A DNA stretch of 64,000 nucleotides from assembly GCA_945874225.1 (NCBI GenBank), contig CAMCFT010000005.1:62001-126000 (forward strand), given 5' to 3'. Each line of letters begins with the position of its first letter. The stretch's first letter is position 1. The notes below the pieces were generated by a model. The model worked only from the letters and a program-made list of their open reading frames with translations. It was not told the DNA's origin and ran no database searches. This document shows positions 9,380-17,294 of the stretch, one piece after another. The position numbers and the translations under genes are program-made. Source of the DNA: Flavobacterium psychrophilum. GTDB taxonomy: Bacteria; Bacteroidota; Bacteroidia; Flavobacteriales; Flavobacteriaceae.

Positions 9380-10849
9380 ATGGCAAATTACTTCAATTCA
9401 TTACCACTTAGATTACAATTAGAACAATTAGGCGTTTGCGAATTTATGGATCAATCCGAATTTGCAGATGGAATAGCAGCCCTTAAAGGGAAAAAAGTAG
9501 TAATCGTAGGTTGCGGAGCTCAAGGTTTGAACCAAGGTTTGAATATGAGAGATTCTGGCTTAGATATTTCTTATACTTTACGTGCTGAAGCAATTGCTCA
9601 AAAAAGAGCTTCTTTTATGAACGCTGCCGACAATGGTTTCAAAGTGGGAACTTATGAGGAATTAATTCCAACGGCTGATTTGGTTTGTAACCTTACGCCA
9701 GACAAACAGCACACTGCTGTTGTTGCTGCTATTATGCCTTTGATGAAAAAAGGTTCTACATTAGCGTATTCTCACGGTTTCAATATTGTGGAAGAAGGAA
9801 TGCAAATTCGTAAAGATATCACTGTTATTATGTGTGCTCCTAAATGTCCAGGATCAGAAGTTCGTGAAGAATACAAAAGAGGTTTTGGTGTACCAACATT
9901 AATCGCAGTTCACCCAGAAAATGATCCAAACGGAGAAGGTTTTGCTCAGGCAAAAGCGTATGCCGTTGCTACTGGAGGTCACAAAGCGGGAGTTTTAAAC
10001 TCTTCATTTGTTGCCGAAGTAAAATCGGATTTAATGGGAGAACAAACCATCCTTTGTGGAATGTTGCAGACCGGTTCTATCTTGTGTTTTGACAAAATGG
10101 TCGAAAAAGGAATCGAACCTGCATATGCATCCAAATTGATTCAATACGGTTGGGAAACTATTACTGAAGCCTTGAAACACGGTGGAATTACCAATATGAT
10201 GGATCGTTTGAACAATCCTTCAAAAATTGAAGCATTCGAACTTGCCGAAGAATTAAAAGATATTATGCGTCCGTTATTCCAAAAACATATGGATGACATT
10301 ATTTCAGGAGAATTTTCGAAAAATATGATGATTGACTGGGCCAATGACGATATCAATCTATTGACTTGGAGAGCTGCCACTGCCGAAACTAATTTCGAGA
10401 AAACAGCACCAACTGCTGCTCATATTTCGGAACAAGAATATTTTGACAACGGAGTTTTGATGATTGCAATGGTAAAAGCAGGTGTAGAATTGGCTTTCGA
10501 AACTATGACACAATCCGGAATCATCGAAGAATCTGCTTACTATGAATCATTGCACGAATTGCCTTTGATTGCCAATACGGTAGCCAGAAAAAAATTATAC
10601 GAAATGAACCGAATTATTTCTGACACTGCAGAATACGGTTGTTATTTGTTTGATCACGCTTGCAAACCATTATTGACTGATTTTATGAAAACTGTTGATA
10701 CCAATGTAATTGGCAAACCATTTTCAAAATCAAATGGTGTGGAAAATGCAGTTCTAATTGCAGTAAACAATGAAATTCGTCAACATCCTATCGAAGAAGT
10801 AGGAGCGTGGTTGAGAGAATCGATGACAGCAATGAAAAAAATTGGATAA
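9380..10849 (+). CDS. ilvC: Ketol-acid reductoisomerase, class II
   Basis: IlvC isomerises and reduces acetolactate and acetohydroxybutyrate using NADPH and Mg2+. From the ATG at 9380 the protein has 489 residues, the size of the long class II form; most bacteria have the class I form of about 330 residues. The start [23 protein letters not shown] matches the class II N-terminus closely. The Rossmann motif [21 protein letters not shown] and the duplicated knotted C-terminal domain ([51 protein letters not shown]) are clear. It is the last gene of the leu-ilv set. Confidence 0.97.
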   Translation: MANYFNSLPLRLQLEQLGVCEFMDQSEFADGIAALKGKKVVIVGCGAQGLNQGLNMRDSGLDISYTLRAEAIAQKRASFMNAADNGFKVGTYEELIPTADLVCNLTPDKQHTAVVAAIMPLMKKGSTLAYSHGFNIVEEGMQIRKDITVIMCAPKCPGSEVREEYKRGFGVPTLIAVHPENDPNGEGFAQAKAYAVATGGHKAGVLNSSFVAEVKSDLMGEQTILCGMLQTGSILCFDKMVEKGIEPAYASKLIQYGWETITEALKHGGITNMMDRLNNPSKIEAFELAEELKDIMRPLFQKHMDDIISGEFSKNMMIDWANDDINLLTWRAATAETNFEKTAPTAAHISEQEYFDNGVLMIAMVKAGVELAFETMTQSGIIEESAYYESLHELPLIANTVARKKLYEMNRIISDTAEYGCYLFDHACKPLLTDFMKTVDTNVIGKPFSKSNGVENAVLIAVNNEIRQHPIEEVGAWLRESMTAMKKIG

Positions 10850-10865
10850 TAAACACTTAGGTGTG

Positions 10866-10998
10866 CCGGGATTTTGGCAACATATTTTATTTCATAATAT
10901 TTTGAATTAGTTAGAACTTATTAAAGAAATCAATGTAGATAGTCATTTACATTCACTTAACTTGAAAACAGAGTTAATAGTTAAGTGAGGTAATCCCG
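10866..10998 (+). other. Possible structured RNA between ilvC and the PKS cluster
   Basis: Nested inverted repeats suggest a folded transcript. CGGGATT (10867-10873) can pair with AATCCCG (10992-10998). Inside it, CACTTAACT (10954-10962) pairs with AGTTAAGTG (10979-10987). A strong terminator follows at 11016. It may be the 3' end of the ilvC mRNA or a small RNA. No known riboswitch was recognised and no promoter was found. Confidence 0.3.
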
Positions 10999-11015
10999 AG
11001 AAATAGTTAAAAAAG

Positions 11016-11045
11016 CGAGATAGAAATACTATCTCGTTTTTTTTT
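11016..11045 (+). terminator. Intrinsic terminator after the leu-ilv genes
   Basis: Perfect 8-base arms CGAGATAG / CTATCTCG surround the loop AAATA and are followed directly by nine T. This separates the leu-ilv transcript from the FAD oxidoreductase gene at 11107. Confidence 0.88.
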
Positions 11046-11106
11046 GCTGTAATTTTTCTTTTGTTTATGCCAAATGGAGTAAAATAAATGCTAAATTAGC
11101 AAAACT

Positions 11107-12240
11107 ATGGATACTAATGTAGATGTTGTAATTGTTGGCGGAGGATTGGCCGGTCTAACCAGTGCCATACATTTATCGAAATCTGGACTAAAAGTCAGCT
11201 TGATTGAGAAAAATGAATTTCCAAAACACAAAGTTTGCGGAGAATACATTTCGAATGAAGTGTTGCCTTATTTTGAATCATTAGAATTAACTATTTCAGA
11301 TTTAGAACCTTCCATTATTTCCAAAATGGAATTTTCCACAGCAAAAGGAAAAATCATTTCGTCTCCTTTGCCATTGGGTGGATTTGGAATAAGTCGCTAT
11401 GCATTGGATCATTATCTTTACCAAAAAGCATTGACAAATGGTTGTCAAATTATTCAGGATACAGTAACTGATATTTGTTTTTCCGAAAATGAATTTACCA
11501 TCTCCACTTCTGATGCTGTAGTATTTAAATCAAAAATAGTCCTTGGCGCTTTTGGCAAACGATCGAATATTGACCAAAAGTTACATCGCGATTTCATTCA
11601 AAAAAAATCACCCTGGCTGGCTGTAAAAGCCCATTACTCAGGAGAATTCTCAGATAATTTGGTTGGCTTGCATAATTTTAAAGGTGGTTATTGCGGTGTT
11701 TCGAAAGTGGAAAATGATATCATAAATATATGTTATCTTGCCGATTATGACACTTTCAAACACTCTAAGAATATCGAAGAATTCCAGTCAAAAGTAATTT
11801 ATAAAAACCCCCATTTGAAAGCTGTTTTTGAAAACTGCACGTTGCTTTTTGAAAAACCTTTGACGATAAGCCAAATTTGTTTCGAGAAAAAAGAAACTAT
11901 TGTAAACCATATTTTAATGATTGGCGATACGGCAGGATTGATTCATCCTCTGTGTGGTAACGGAATGGCGATGGCGATTCACAGCGCCAAAATTGCTTCT
12001 GAATTGATTATCGATTTTTTTGACAATACAATAAGCAGTCGGAAAGAGTTGGAAGACAGGTACACACAAGAGTGGAATAAAAATTTCAAAAGCAGACTTG
12101 CAACGGGTCGATTTTTGGCTAAAATCCTGCAGAAAGAAAAGTTAGCTATACTTCTTATGCAATTATTGGCTATATTTCCGTTTTTATTACCAATAATCAT
12201 AAAAAAAACGCACGGGAAACCAATACTTTTAAAATCATAA
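11107..12240 (+). CDS. FAD-dependent oxidoreductase/hydroxylase of the type III PKS cluster
   Basis: The 377-residue flavoprotein belongs to the geranylgeranyl reductase/aromatic hydroxylase group. The FAD motif is at the N-terminus (DVVIVGGGLAGLTSAIHLSKSGLKVSLIEKN), followed by PKHKVCGEYISNEVLPYFE. The second FAD motif is ILMIGDTAGLIHPLCGNGMAMAIHSAKIASE. Hydrophobic residues near the C-terminus (LAILLMQLLAIFPFLLPIIIKK) suggest membrane attachment. It is the first gene of the cluster, and its stop abuts the methyltransferase ATG with no gap. By analogy with flavoprotein hydroxylases in resorcinol-lipid operons it may oxidise a resorcinol ring to a quinone; that step is inference. Confidence 0.82.
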   Translation: MDTNVDVVIVGGGLAGLTSAIHLSKSGLKVSLIEKNEFPKHKVCGEYISNEVLPYFESLELTISDLEPSIISKMEFSTAKGKIISSPLPLGGFGISRYALDHYLYQKALTNGCQIIQDTVTDICFSENEFTISTSDAVVFKSKIVLGAFGKRSNIDQKLHRDFIQKKSPWLAVKAHYSGEFSDNLVGLHNFKGGYCGVSKVENDIINICYLADYDTFKHSKNIEEFQSKVIYKNPHLKAVFENCTLLFEKPLTISQICFEKKETIVNHILMIGDTAGLIHPLCGNGMAMAIHSAKIASELIIDFFDNTISSRKELEDRYTQEWNKNFKSRLATGRFLAKILQKEKLAILLMQLLAIFPFLLPIIIKKTHGKPILLKS

Positions 12241-12954
12241 ATGCCTGTAAACACAAAATATAGATCAGACGCTCCGGAAATAATGGATGATTTTGCAATG
12301 GAAGGCGAAATCTTACGTGATGCTTTGGATAAAATTGCGAAAATCAATCAACTCTTAGGTGGAAACCAGCTAACTTTAAGAGGCGTTCAGAATTTGATTG
12401 CAACTATTCCAAAAACAGCCGAAATCTCTATTGTGGACGTGGGTTGTGGCAATGGCGATATGTTGCGAACCTTGGCAGATTATGGTTCAAAACACCATTT
12501 AAATTTTCGATTAACAGGAATTGATGCCAATAATTTTACCATCCATCACGCCAGAAAATTATCTGAGAATCATTCAAATATAAGCTATCGCTGTGAAGAT
12601 ATTTTTAGTCCGCCTTTCGAAGAGTTAAAATATGATATTGTATTGTGCACCTTGACATTACATCATTTTAAAGACGATGAAATTATTCGATTGATGACCG
12701 TTTTTAATGCGAATTCAAGAATTGGAATCGTAATCAATGATTTGCACAGAAATGCATTGGCATATCGATTATTTCAAGGCCTATGTTTTGTATTTCAATT
12801 GAATGCGATGTCAAGAGAAGATGGATTGGTTTCCATTTTAAGAGGTTTTAAAAAGGAAGAATTGGTTCGTTTTTCAGAAAAATTAAATTTAACCAACTAT
12901 AAAATTCAATGGAAATGGGCTTTCCGTTACCAATGGATAATTAGGAAAGACTAA
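12241..12954 (+). CDS. SAM-dependent methyltransferase of the type III PKS cluster
   Basis: The 237-residue class I methyltransferase has the SAM-binding motif I VDVGCGNGDMLRTLADYG at about residue 65, an acidic motif LTGIDANNFTIHHARKLS, and LCTLTLHHFKDDEIIRLM for motif IV/post-IV. GIVINDLHRNALAYRLFQGL follows, as in methyltransferases that act on polyketide or quinone-like substrates. The start codon follows the oxidoreductase stop immediately. A role in methylating the phenolic product is inferred from neighbours. Confidence 0.83.
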   Translation: MPVNTKYRSDAPEIMDDFAMEGEILRDALDKIAKINQLLGGNQLTLRGVQNLIATIPKTAEISIVDVGCGNGDMLRTLADYGSKHHLNFRLTGIDANNFTIHHARKLSENHSNISYRCEDIFSPPFEELKYDIVLCTLTLHHFKDDEIIRLMTVFNANSRIGIVINDLHRNALAYRLFQGLCFVFQLNAMSREDGLVSILRGFKKEELVRFSEKLNLTNYKIQWKWAFRYQWIIRKD

Positions 12955-12968
12955 TAGTTGAAGCGAGA

Positions 12969-12995
12969 GAAAGAAGAAAGAAGAAAGAAGAAAGA
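12969..12995. repeat. GAAAGAA heptamer microsatellite
   Basis: GAAAGAA is repeated three times and followed by a partial fourth copy in the spacer before the type III PKS gene. Copy number could vary by slippage. It is 58 bases before the ATG at 13053 and not in a coding sequence. Confidence 0.75.
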
Positions 12996-13052
12996 TGTCT
13001 GAAGTTTAAGTCGATTACAAATGCTTCGATAAAAAAAGTCTAAAAAAAAACT

Positions 13053-14105
13053 ATGAGTGTAAAAATTAAATGTGTTTCCAAACAATTACCTAAATATTCC
13101 AGAACTACGGAGGAAATCATACCATTTCTTGATGCTTGGCTTGTAGGACAGGATGCTCGTTACATCCGGAAAGTTAAGAAGATTTTTGAAGGAGCAGCCG
13201 TAGACAAACGCTATTCCATTATGGATCCAATTGAAGTTTTTACGAATACTTCTTTTGAAGAAAGAAATGATATTTACGTTCGTGAGGTCATTGATTTAGG
13301 GTCGAAAGTATTGGAAAAAGCTTTGGAAAAAGCCTATTGGAAGCCTGAGACTCTTGATTACATCATCACGGTAAGCTGCACCGGAATAATGATTCCATCC
13401 CTAGATGCTTATTTGATTAACAAACTGAAATTACGTCAGGATATTGTTCGGCTTCCCGTGACTGAAATGGGGTGTGCGGCAGGGATTTCGGGGATTATCT
13501 ATGCCAAAAACTTCCTGAAAGCCAATCCAGGGAAACGGGCAGCGGTAATTGCGGTCGAAAGTCCAACAGCTACGTTTCAACTTGATGATTTTTCGATGGC
13601 TAACATTGTCAGTGCCGCGATTTTCGGTGACGGAGCCGCTTGCGTACTACTTTCTTCCCAAATTGAAGATGAAGGTCCGGAAATTCTGGATGAAGAAATG
13701 TATCATTTCTATGATGCTGAACATTTAATGGGATTCAAACTGACCAATTCCGGCCTGCAAATGATTTTAGATATTGATGTTCCGGTAACTATTGCTTCTC
13801 ATTTTCCAGATATTATTAATCCTTTTTTGGAAAAAAATGATCTAAAAACAGAAGATTTAGACCTTTTGATTTTTCATCCGGGAGGCAAAAAGATTGTTCA
13901 AACCGTAGAAAGTTTATTTTTAGATTTAGGGAAAAATATCGACGACACAAAGGAAGTGTTGCGATTGTATGGAAATATGTCCAGCGCCACTGTTTTATAT
14001 GTTTTAGAACGAATTATGGATAGCAAACCCAAAAAAGGCGCGAAAGGATTGATGTTGAGTTTTGGACCTGGGTTTTCAGCTCAAAAAGTATTATTGCAAT
14101 TTTAA
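13053..14105 (+). CDS. Type III polyketide synthase (chalcone/stilbene synthase family)
   Basis: The 350-residue homodimeric ketosynthase extends an acyl starter with malonyl-CoA and cyclises it, typically to an alkylresorcinol or alkylpyrone. The Cys-His-Asn triad can be placed at Cys141 (VTEMGCAAGISG), His275 (LLIFHPGGKK) and Asn308 (LRLYGNMSSATVLYVLE). The C-terminal GPGFSAQ-type loop is present (LSFGPGFSAQKVLLQF). Lengths of 350-390 residues are usual. KAS III (FabH) is an alternative, but the sequence around the triad fits type III PKS better. The dedicated ACP and ketosynthase nearby suggest an ACP-bound fatty or modified acyl starter. Confidence 0.9.
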   Translation: MSVKIKCVSKQLPKYSRTTEEIIPFLDAWLVGQDARYIRKVKKIFEGAAVDKRYSIMDPIEVFTNTSFEERNDIYVREVIDLGSKVLEKALEKAYWKPETLDYIITVSCTGIMIPSLDAYLINKLKLRQDIVRLPVTEMGCAAGISGIIYAKNFLKANPGKRAAVIAVESPTATFQLDDFSMANIVSAAIFGDGAACVLLSSQIEDEGPEILDEEMYHFYDAEHLMGFKLTNSGLQMILDIDVPVTIASHFPDIINPFLEKNDLKTEDLDLLIFHPGGKKIVQTVESLFLDLGKNIDDTKEVLRLYGNMSSATVLYVLERIMDSKPKKGAKGLMLSFGPGFSAQKVLLQF

Positions 14106-14137
14106 GCCTCTAACCAGTAAAGAGGAATTATAAAAAT

Positions 14138-14611
14138 ATGACCAAAGAAGAAATTATATCAAAATTACCGTATTCCAAACCCTTTTTGTTTGTGGATGAG
14201 TTGCTGCATATCGATGAGAATGGAGTGGTAGGTACTTATACATTTGATGAAAAGCTGGATTTTTACAAAGGTCACTTCAAGGATAATCCCATCACGCCCG
14301 GAGTCATTCTGACCGAGGTTATGGCTCAAATTGGCTTGGTCTGCTTGGGAATATATTTATTAAATTTTGAATTCAATTCAACTACTTTAATTGCCTTAAC
14401 ATCAACGGAAATAGATTTTTTAAAACCAGTATTCCCCAATGAAAAAGTAACGGTAATTTCAGAAAAAATATATTTTAGATTTGGTAAGTTAAAATGTAAG
14501 GTTGTGATGAAAAATCAGAACGATGAAGAAGTTTGCTCAGGTACAATTGCAGGAATAATAGTATCCTCACCCCAATCATCTCTAAAGGAGAGGGAGCCAA
14601 AACTGGATTAA
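14138..14611 (+). CDS. FabZ/FabA-like 3-hydroxyacyl-ACP dehydratase (hotdog fold)
   Basis: The 157-residue hotdog protein has the dehydratase signature: PYSKPFLFVDELL near the N-terminus, then GHFKDNPITPGVILTEVMAQIG, with the catalytic His and Glu. It would dehydrate a 3-hydroxyacyl-ACP made in the same cluster. The last 15 or so residues (SSPQSSLKEREPKLD) are encoded by a copy of the GC-rich repeat also seen at 6998-7040, so the native C-terminus has been replaced or extended. It lies between the PKS and ketosynthase genes on the same strand. Confidence 0.85.
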   Translation: MTKEEIISKLPYSKPFLFVDELLHIDENGVVGTYTFDEKLDFYKGHFKDNPITPGVILTEVMAQIGLVCLGIYLLNFEFNSTTLIALTSTEIDFLKPVFPNEKVTVISEKIYFRFGKLKCKVVMKNQNDEEVCSGTIAGIIVSSPQSSLKEREPKLD

Positions 14612-14648
14612 AATAATGTTGTGAGATTGCTTCGTTCCTCGCAATGAC
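14564..14648. repeat. Two repeat elements across the dehydratase 3' end
   Basis: 14564-14606 is an inverted copy of the 6998-7040 unit (TCCTCACCCC...GGAGAGGGAGCC...AACTGG) and encodes the dehydratase C-terminus. 14623-14648 reads GAGATTGCTTCGTTCCTCGC then AATGAC, another short palindrome-related repeat that I recall as frequent in flavobacteria. The spacer to the ketosynthase gene therefore consists almost entirely of repeats. Confidence 0.75.
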
Positions 14649-14663
14649 AAATAAATACAAAAA

Positions 14664-15938
14664 ATGAATAAACGTGTTGTAATTACTGGTCTTGGTGTTA
14701 TTGCTCCAAACGGAGTGGGGCTTGACGCGTTTACCAATGCCATAAAACAAGGAATCTCGGGGATAAAACACGATGCCGAATTGGAGCGTTTGCAATTTTC
14801 TTGTCAAATTGCAGGAAAACCAGAAGTTTCCACCGAATTATCTTTACATTATTTTAGTGAATTAGAATTGCGAAACTTTAATTCAACTGGTATTTTGTAT
14901 GGGGTTATTGCAGGAATTGATGCCTGGAAAGATGCGGGATTATCATTGGAAATCAACGATGAACCCGATTGGGATAGCGGAACCATTTTTGGAACCGGAA
15001 CTTCCGGAATCGATAAATTTCGAGAAAGTATTTATAAAATTGACGCCTTTCAGACCCGAAGATTGGGAAGTACAGCCGTGGCACAGACTATGAATAGTGG
15101 TGTGAGCGCTTATTTGGGTGGAAAATTAGGATTGGGAAATCAAGTGACCACCAATTCATCTGCCTGTACAACAGGAACGGAAGCTATTTTGATGGCTTTT
15201 GAACGCATCAAATCTGGTCAGGCAAAACGGATTTTGGCGGGAAGCACGAGTGATTCCGGTCCTTATATTTGGGGTGGATTTGATGCAATGAAAGTATGCA
15301 CTTTTAAACACAATGAATTACCAGAACAAGGATCAAGGCCAATGTCAGCAAGTGCTTCTGGTTTTGTTCCGGGAAGTGGGGCAGGAGCATTGGTTTTGGA
15401 AGATTTGGAAACGGCTTTGGCAAGAGGAGCAAAGATATATGCAGAAGTTCTTGGCGGTAATCTGAATTCCGGTGGCCAACGTGGTCAAGGGACAATGACG
15501 GCACCAAATCCTGTTGCCGTCCAAAAATGTATTAAAGATGCTTTGAAAAATGCGGGAATTCATCCCAATGAAATTGATGCCATTAACGGACATTTGACCG
15601 CCACTTCAAAAGACAGTTTAGAAGTGCAAAATTGGAGTGAAGCTTTAAATAGGAGTGGAGCTGATTTTCCTTACATTAACTCTTTAAAATCAATGGTTGG
15701 GCATTGTTTGTCCGGTGCCGGGAGCATTGAAAGTGTGGCTTCGGTATTGCAATTGCATCAGGGATTTGTTTTTCCGAATATCAATTGTGATGATTTGCAT
15801 CCTGAAATTACAGCCATTATAGATACAACCTGTATTCCACAGCAATTGATTGAAAAAGATTTGAGTATTATTGCAAAAGCAAGTTTTGGTTTTGGTGATG
15901 TCAATGGATGTGTGGTATTTAAGAAATATAAAAATTAA
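14664..15938 (+). CDS. Beta-ketoacyl-ACP synthase (KAS I/II type)
   Basis: The 424-residue condensing enzyme of the FabF family elongates acyl-ACP with malonyl-ACP. The active residues are Cys168 (NSSACTTGTEA), His310 (INGHLTATSKDSLE, in place of the usual HGTGT context) and His347 (LKSMVGHCLSGAGSIE). VVITGLGVIAPNGVG at the start and ASFGFGDVNGCVVFKK at the end are typical. A second FabF next to its own ACP and dehydratase, away from a fatty-acid operon, indicates a specialised acyl chain for the type III PKS product. Confidence 0.9.
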   Translation: MNKRVVITGLGVIAPNGVGLDAFTNAIKQGISGIKHDAELERLQFSCQIAGKPEVSTELSLHYFSELELRNFNSTGILYGVIAGIDAWKDAGLSLEINDEPDWDSGTIFGTGTSGIDKFRESIYKIDAFQTRRLGSTAVAQTMNSGVSAYLGGKLGLGNQVTTNSSACTTGTEAILMAFERIKSGQAKRILAGSTSDSGPYIWGGFDAMKVCTFKHNELPEQGSRPMSASASGFVPGSGAGALVLEDLETALARGAKIYAEVLGGNLNSGGQRGQGTMTAPNPVAVQKCIKDALKNAGIHPNEIDAINGHLTATSKDSLEVQNWSEALNRSGADFPYINSLKSMVGHCLSGAGSIESVASVLQLHQGFVFPNINCDDLHPEITAIIDTTCIPQQLIEKDLSIIAKASFGFGDVNGCVVFKKYKN

Positions 15939-15950
15939 AAGATTCAATAT

Positions 15951-16205
15951 ATGAACAAACCCGAAATAATCGAGAAGTTAAAGGTAATCGTAAAACCGTA
16001 TATTAAAAATCAGGAAGCGTTTGATACTCTTACCGAAAGCACTGATTTTATTACTGATTTACAGATCAATTCGGCAAATTTAGTAGATGTAATTTTAGAT
16101 ATTGAAGAAGAATTCAGCATCATAATTGACAATCAATCGATGGAACGAATGCTGGATGTTAAATCAGCAATGGAAATTATTGAAACCAAGTTATCTGAAA
16201 AATGA
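15951..16205 (+). CDS. Acyl carrier protein of the type III PKS cluster
   Basis: This is an 84-residue four-helix carrier protein. The phosphopantetheine attachment serine is Ser41 in TDLQINSANLVDVILDIEEEF; the usual DSL is INS here. The acidic helix II after it is typical of ACPs. Its last four bases overlap the phosphopantetheinyl transferase start (ATGA), which suggests coupled translation and fits the transferase being its activating enzyme. Confidence 0.88.
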   Translation: MNKPEIIEKLKVIVKPYIKNQEAFDTLTESTDFITDLQINSANLVDVILDIEEEFSIIIDNQSMERMLDVKSAMEIIETKLSEK

Positions 16206-16699
16206 TAGGCAACGACATTGTAGATTTGGCTTTAGCCCAAAAAGAAAGTAATTGGAAACGAAAAGGATTTTTAGATAAAATCTTTACCAAAAATGAGCAA
16301 TTACAGATTTCTAATGCCCAGAATTCAGAAGTTATGGTTTGGGATTTATGGAGCAGGAAGGAAGCTGCTTATAAAATTTACAATCGGCAAACGCAAATTA
16401 GGGGTTATTTTCCTTTGCAATTGGAATGTTTTGATTTAAAAATTACCGATGGATTTACTTTTGGAAAAGTAGCAATAAAAGAGACTGTTTATTTTACAAA
16501 AACTGAAATCACAACTCAATTTATCCATACAATAGCAATGGAGAATAGTAATGATTTTGATTCAATTAAATTGTTGGAAAATCGAAATAATATTCAAAAA
16601 AATATTAGTATACCAAGCTATTTCGAAAATAAAACTTTAGGTTCTAAACCAGTATCTATTAGCCACCACGGTAGATTTGAGCAAATTATTTCTATTTAA
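16202..16699 (+). CDS. 4'-phosphopantetheinyl transferase
   Basis: The 165-residue protein is an AcpS/Sfp-superfamily transferase that converts apo-ACP to holo-ACP using CoA. It has the GNDIVDL start motif with the Mg2+-binding aspartate, and WDLWSRKEAAYKIYNR with the W(S/T)xKEA signature. The C-terminal strand KPVSISHHGRF is Sfp-like. It overlaps the ACP gene by four bases and is the last gene of the cluster, converging on the exonuclease gene with a four-base overlap. The target is probably the ACP next to it. Confidence 0.87.
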   Translation: MIGNDIVDLALAQKESNWKRKGFLDKIFTKNEQLQISNAQNSEVMVWDLWSRKEAAYKIYNRQTQIRGYFPLQLECFDLKITDGFTFGKVAIKETVYFTKTEITTQFIHTIAMENSNDFDSIKLLENRNNIQKNISIPSYFENKTLGSKPVSISHHGRFEQIISI

Positions 16700-17292
16700 T
16701 TCAATCCAAGCCTCGATTTTAATTTCAGGAAAAGCAGGGCTATTTTATAAGCATCTTCAGAAGAAGAATTTCTATCACTTTTAGGAATCTTGTAAATCTC
16801 AGACAATTCTTCAAGCGAAAATTGTTTGTTGTTGATATCCAGCAGTTTTCGATGCATTATATCAATATCCAATGCTTCATTTTTTAATCGTCCGCAACCT
16901 AATCTTTCTAAAGCGGCATTGATCATTTCTACATCAAAATCAATGTGGTGTCCTACCAATACAGAATTTCCAATAAACTCAATAAAAGCTTGAATTCCTT
17001 CAGATTCTCCAAGTTTTTTCATTTTGCTTTCTACGGTAAATTCGTTTAAAATTCCATTATCGTGAAAGAATTTATATTGAGCAAAATAAGCTTCGAAACT
17101 ATCCCCAATGAGAATACTATTATTGATTACAGAAAAAGAACCTACAGACAAAATCACATCTTTATCTGGGTTTAAACCAGTAGTTTCAGTGCATAGTACC
17201 ACAAATCGATTTGATTTTTTATCGAATTTAGAAAGATAATTTTTCCAAAATTCAGGATATTCCTTATTTATATTTTTTATCCAGTCTAACAT
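16696..17292 (-). CDS. DEDD-type 3'-5' exonuclease-like protein with altered active site
   Basis: The 198-residue protein has the DnaQ/PolC exonuclease fold: VVLCTETTGLNPDKDVILSVG (Exo I), VGHHIDFDVEMINAAL (Exo II) and NSSSEDAYKIALLFLKL (Exo III). The first catalytic Asp of the DxE motif is Cys34 here (codon TGC), while Glu36, Asp120 and Asp180 remain. The usual His five residues before the last Asp is Asn175. Activity may therefore be lost or changed. It follows the cNMP/CBS/nucleotidyltransferase gene by two bases; such pairs are common in Bacteroidota, so a shared regulatory role is possible. Confidence 0.8.
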   Translation of the reverse strand: MLDWIKNINKEYPEFWKNYLSKFDKKSNRFVVLCTETTGLNPDKDVILSVGSFSVINNSILIGDSFEAYFAQYKFFHDNGILNEFTVESKMKKLGESEGIQAFIEFIGNSVLVGHHIDFDVEMINAALERLGCGRLKNEALDIDIMHRKLLDINNKQFSLEELSEIYKIPKSDRNSSSEDAYKIALLFLKLKSRLGLN

Positions 17293-17294
17293 TG

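Noticed and set aside
12969-12995. Phase-variable coding repeat
   Set aside because: The heptamer is in a spacer, outside any reading frame and not between promoter elements that I can identify.
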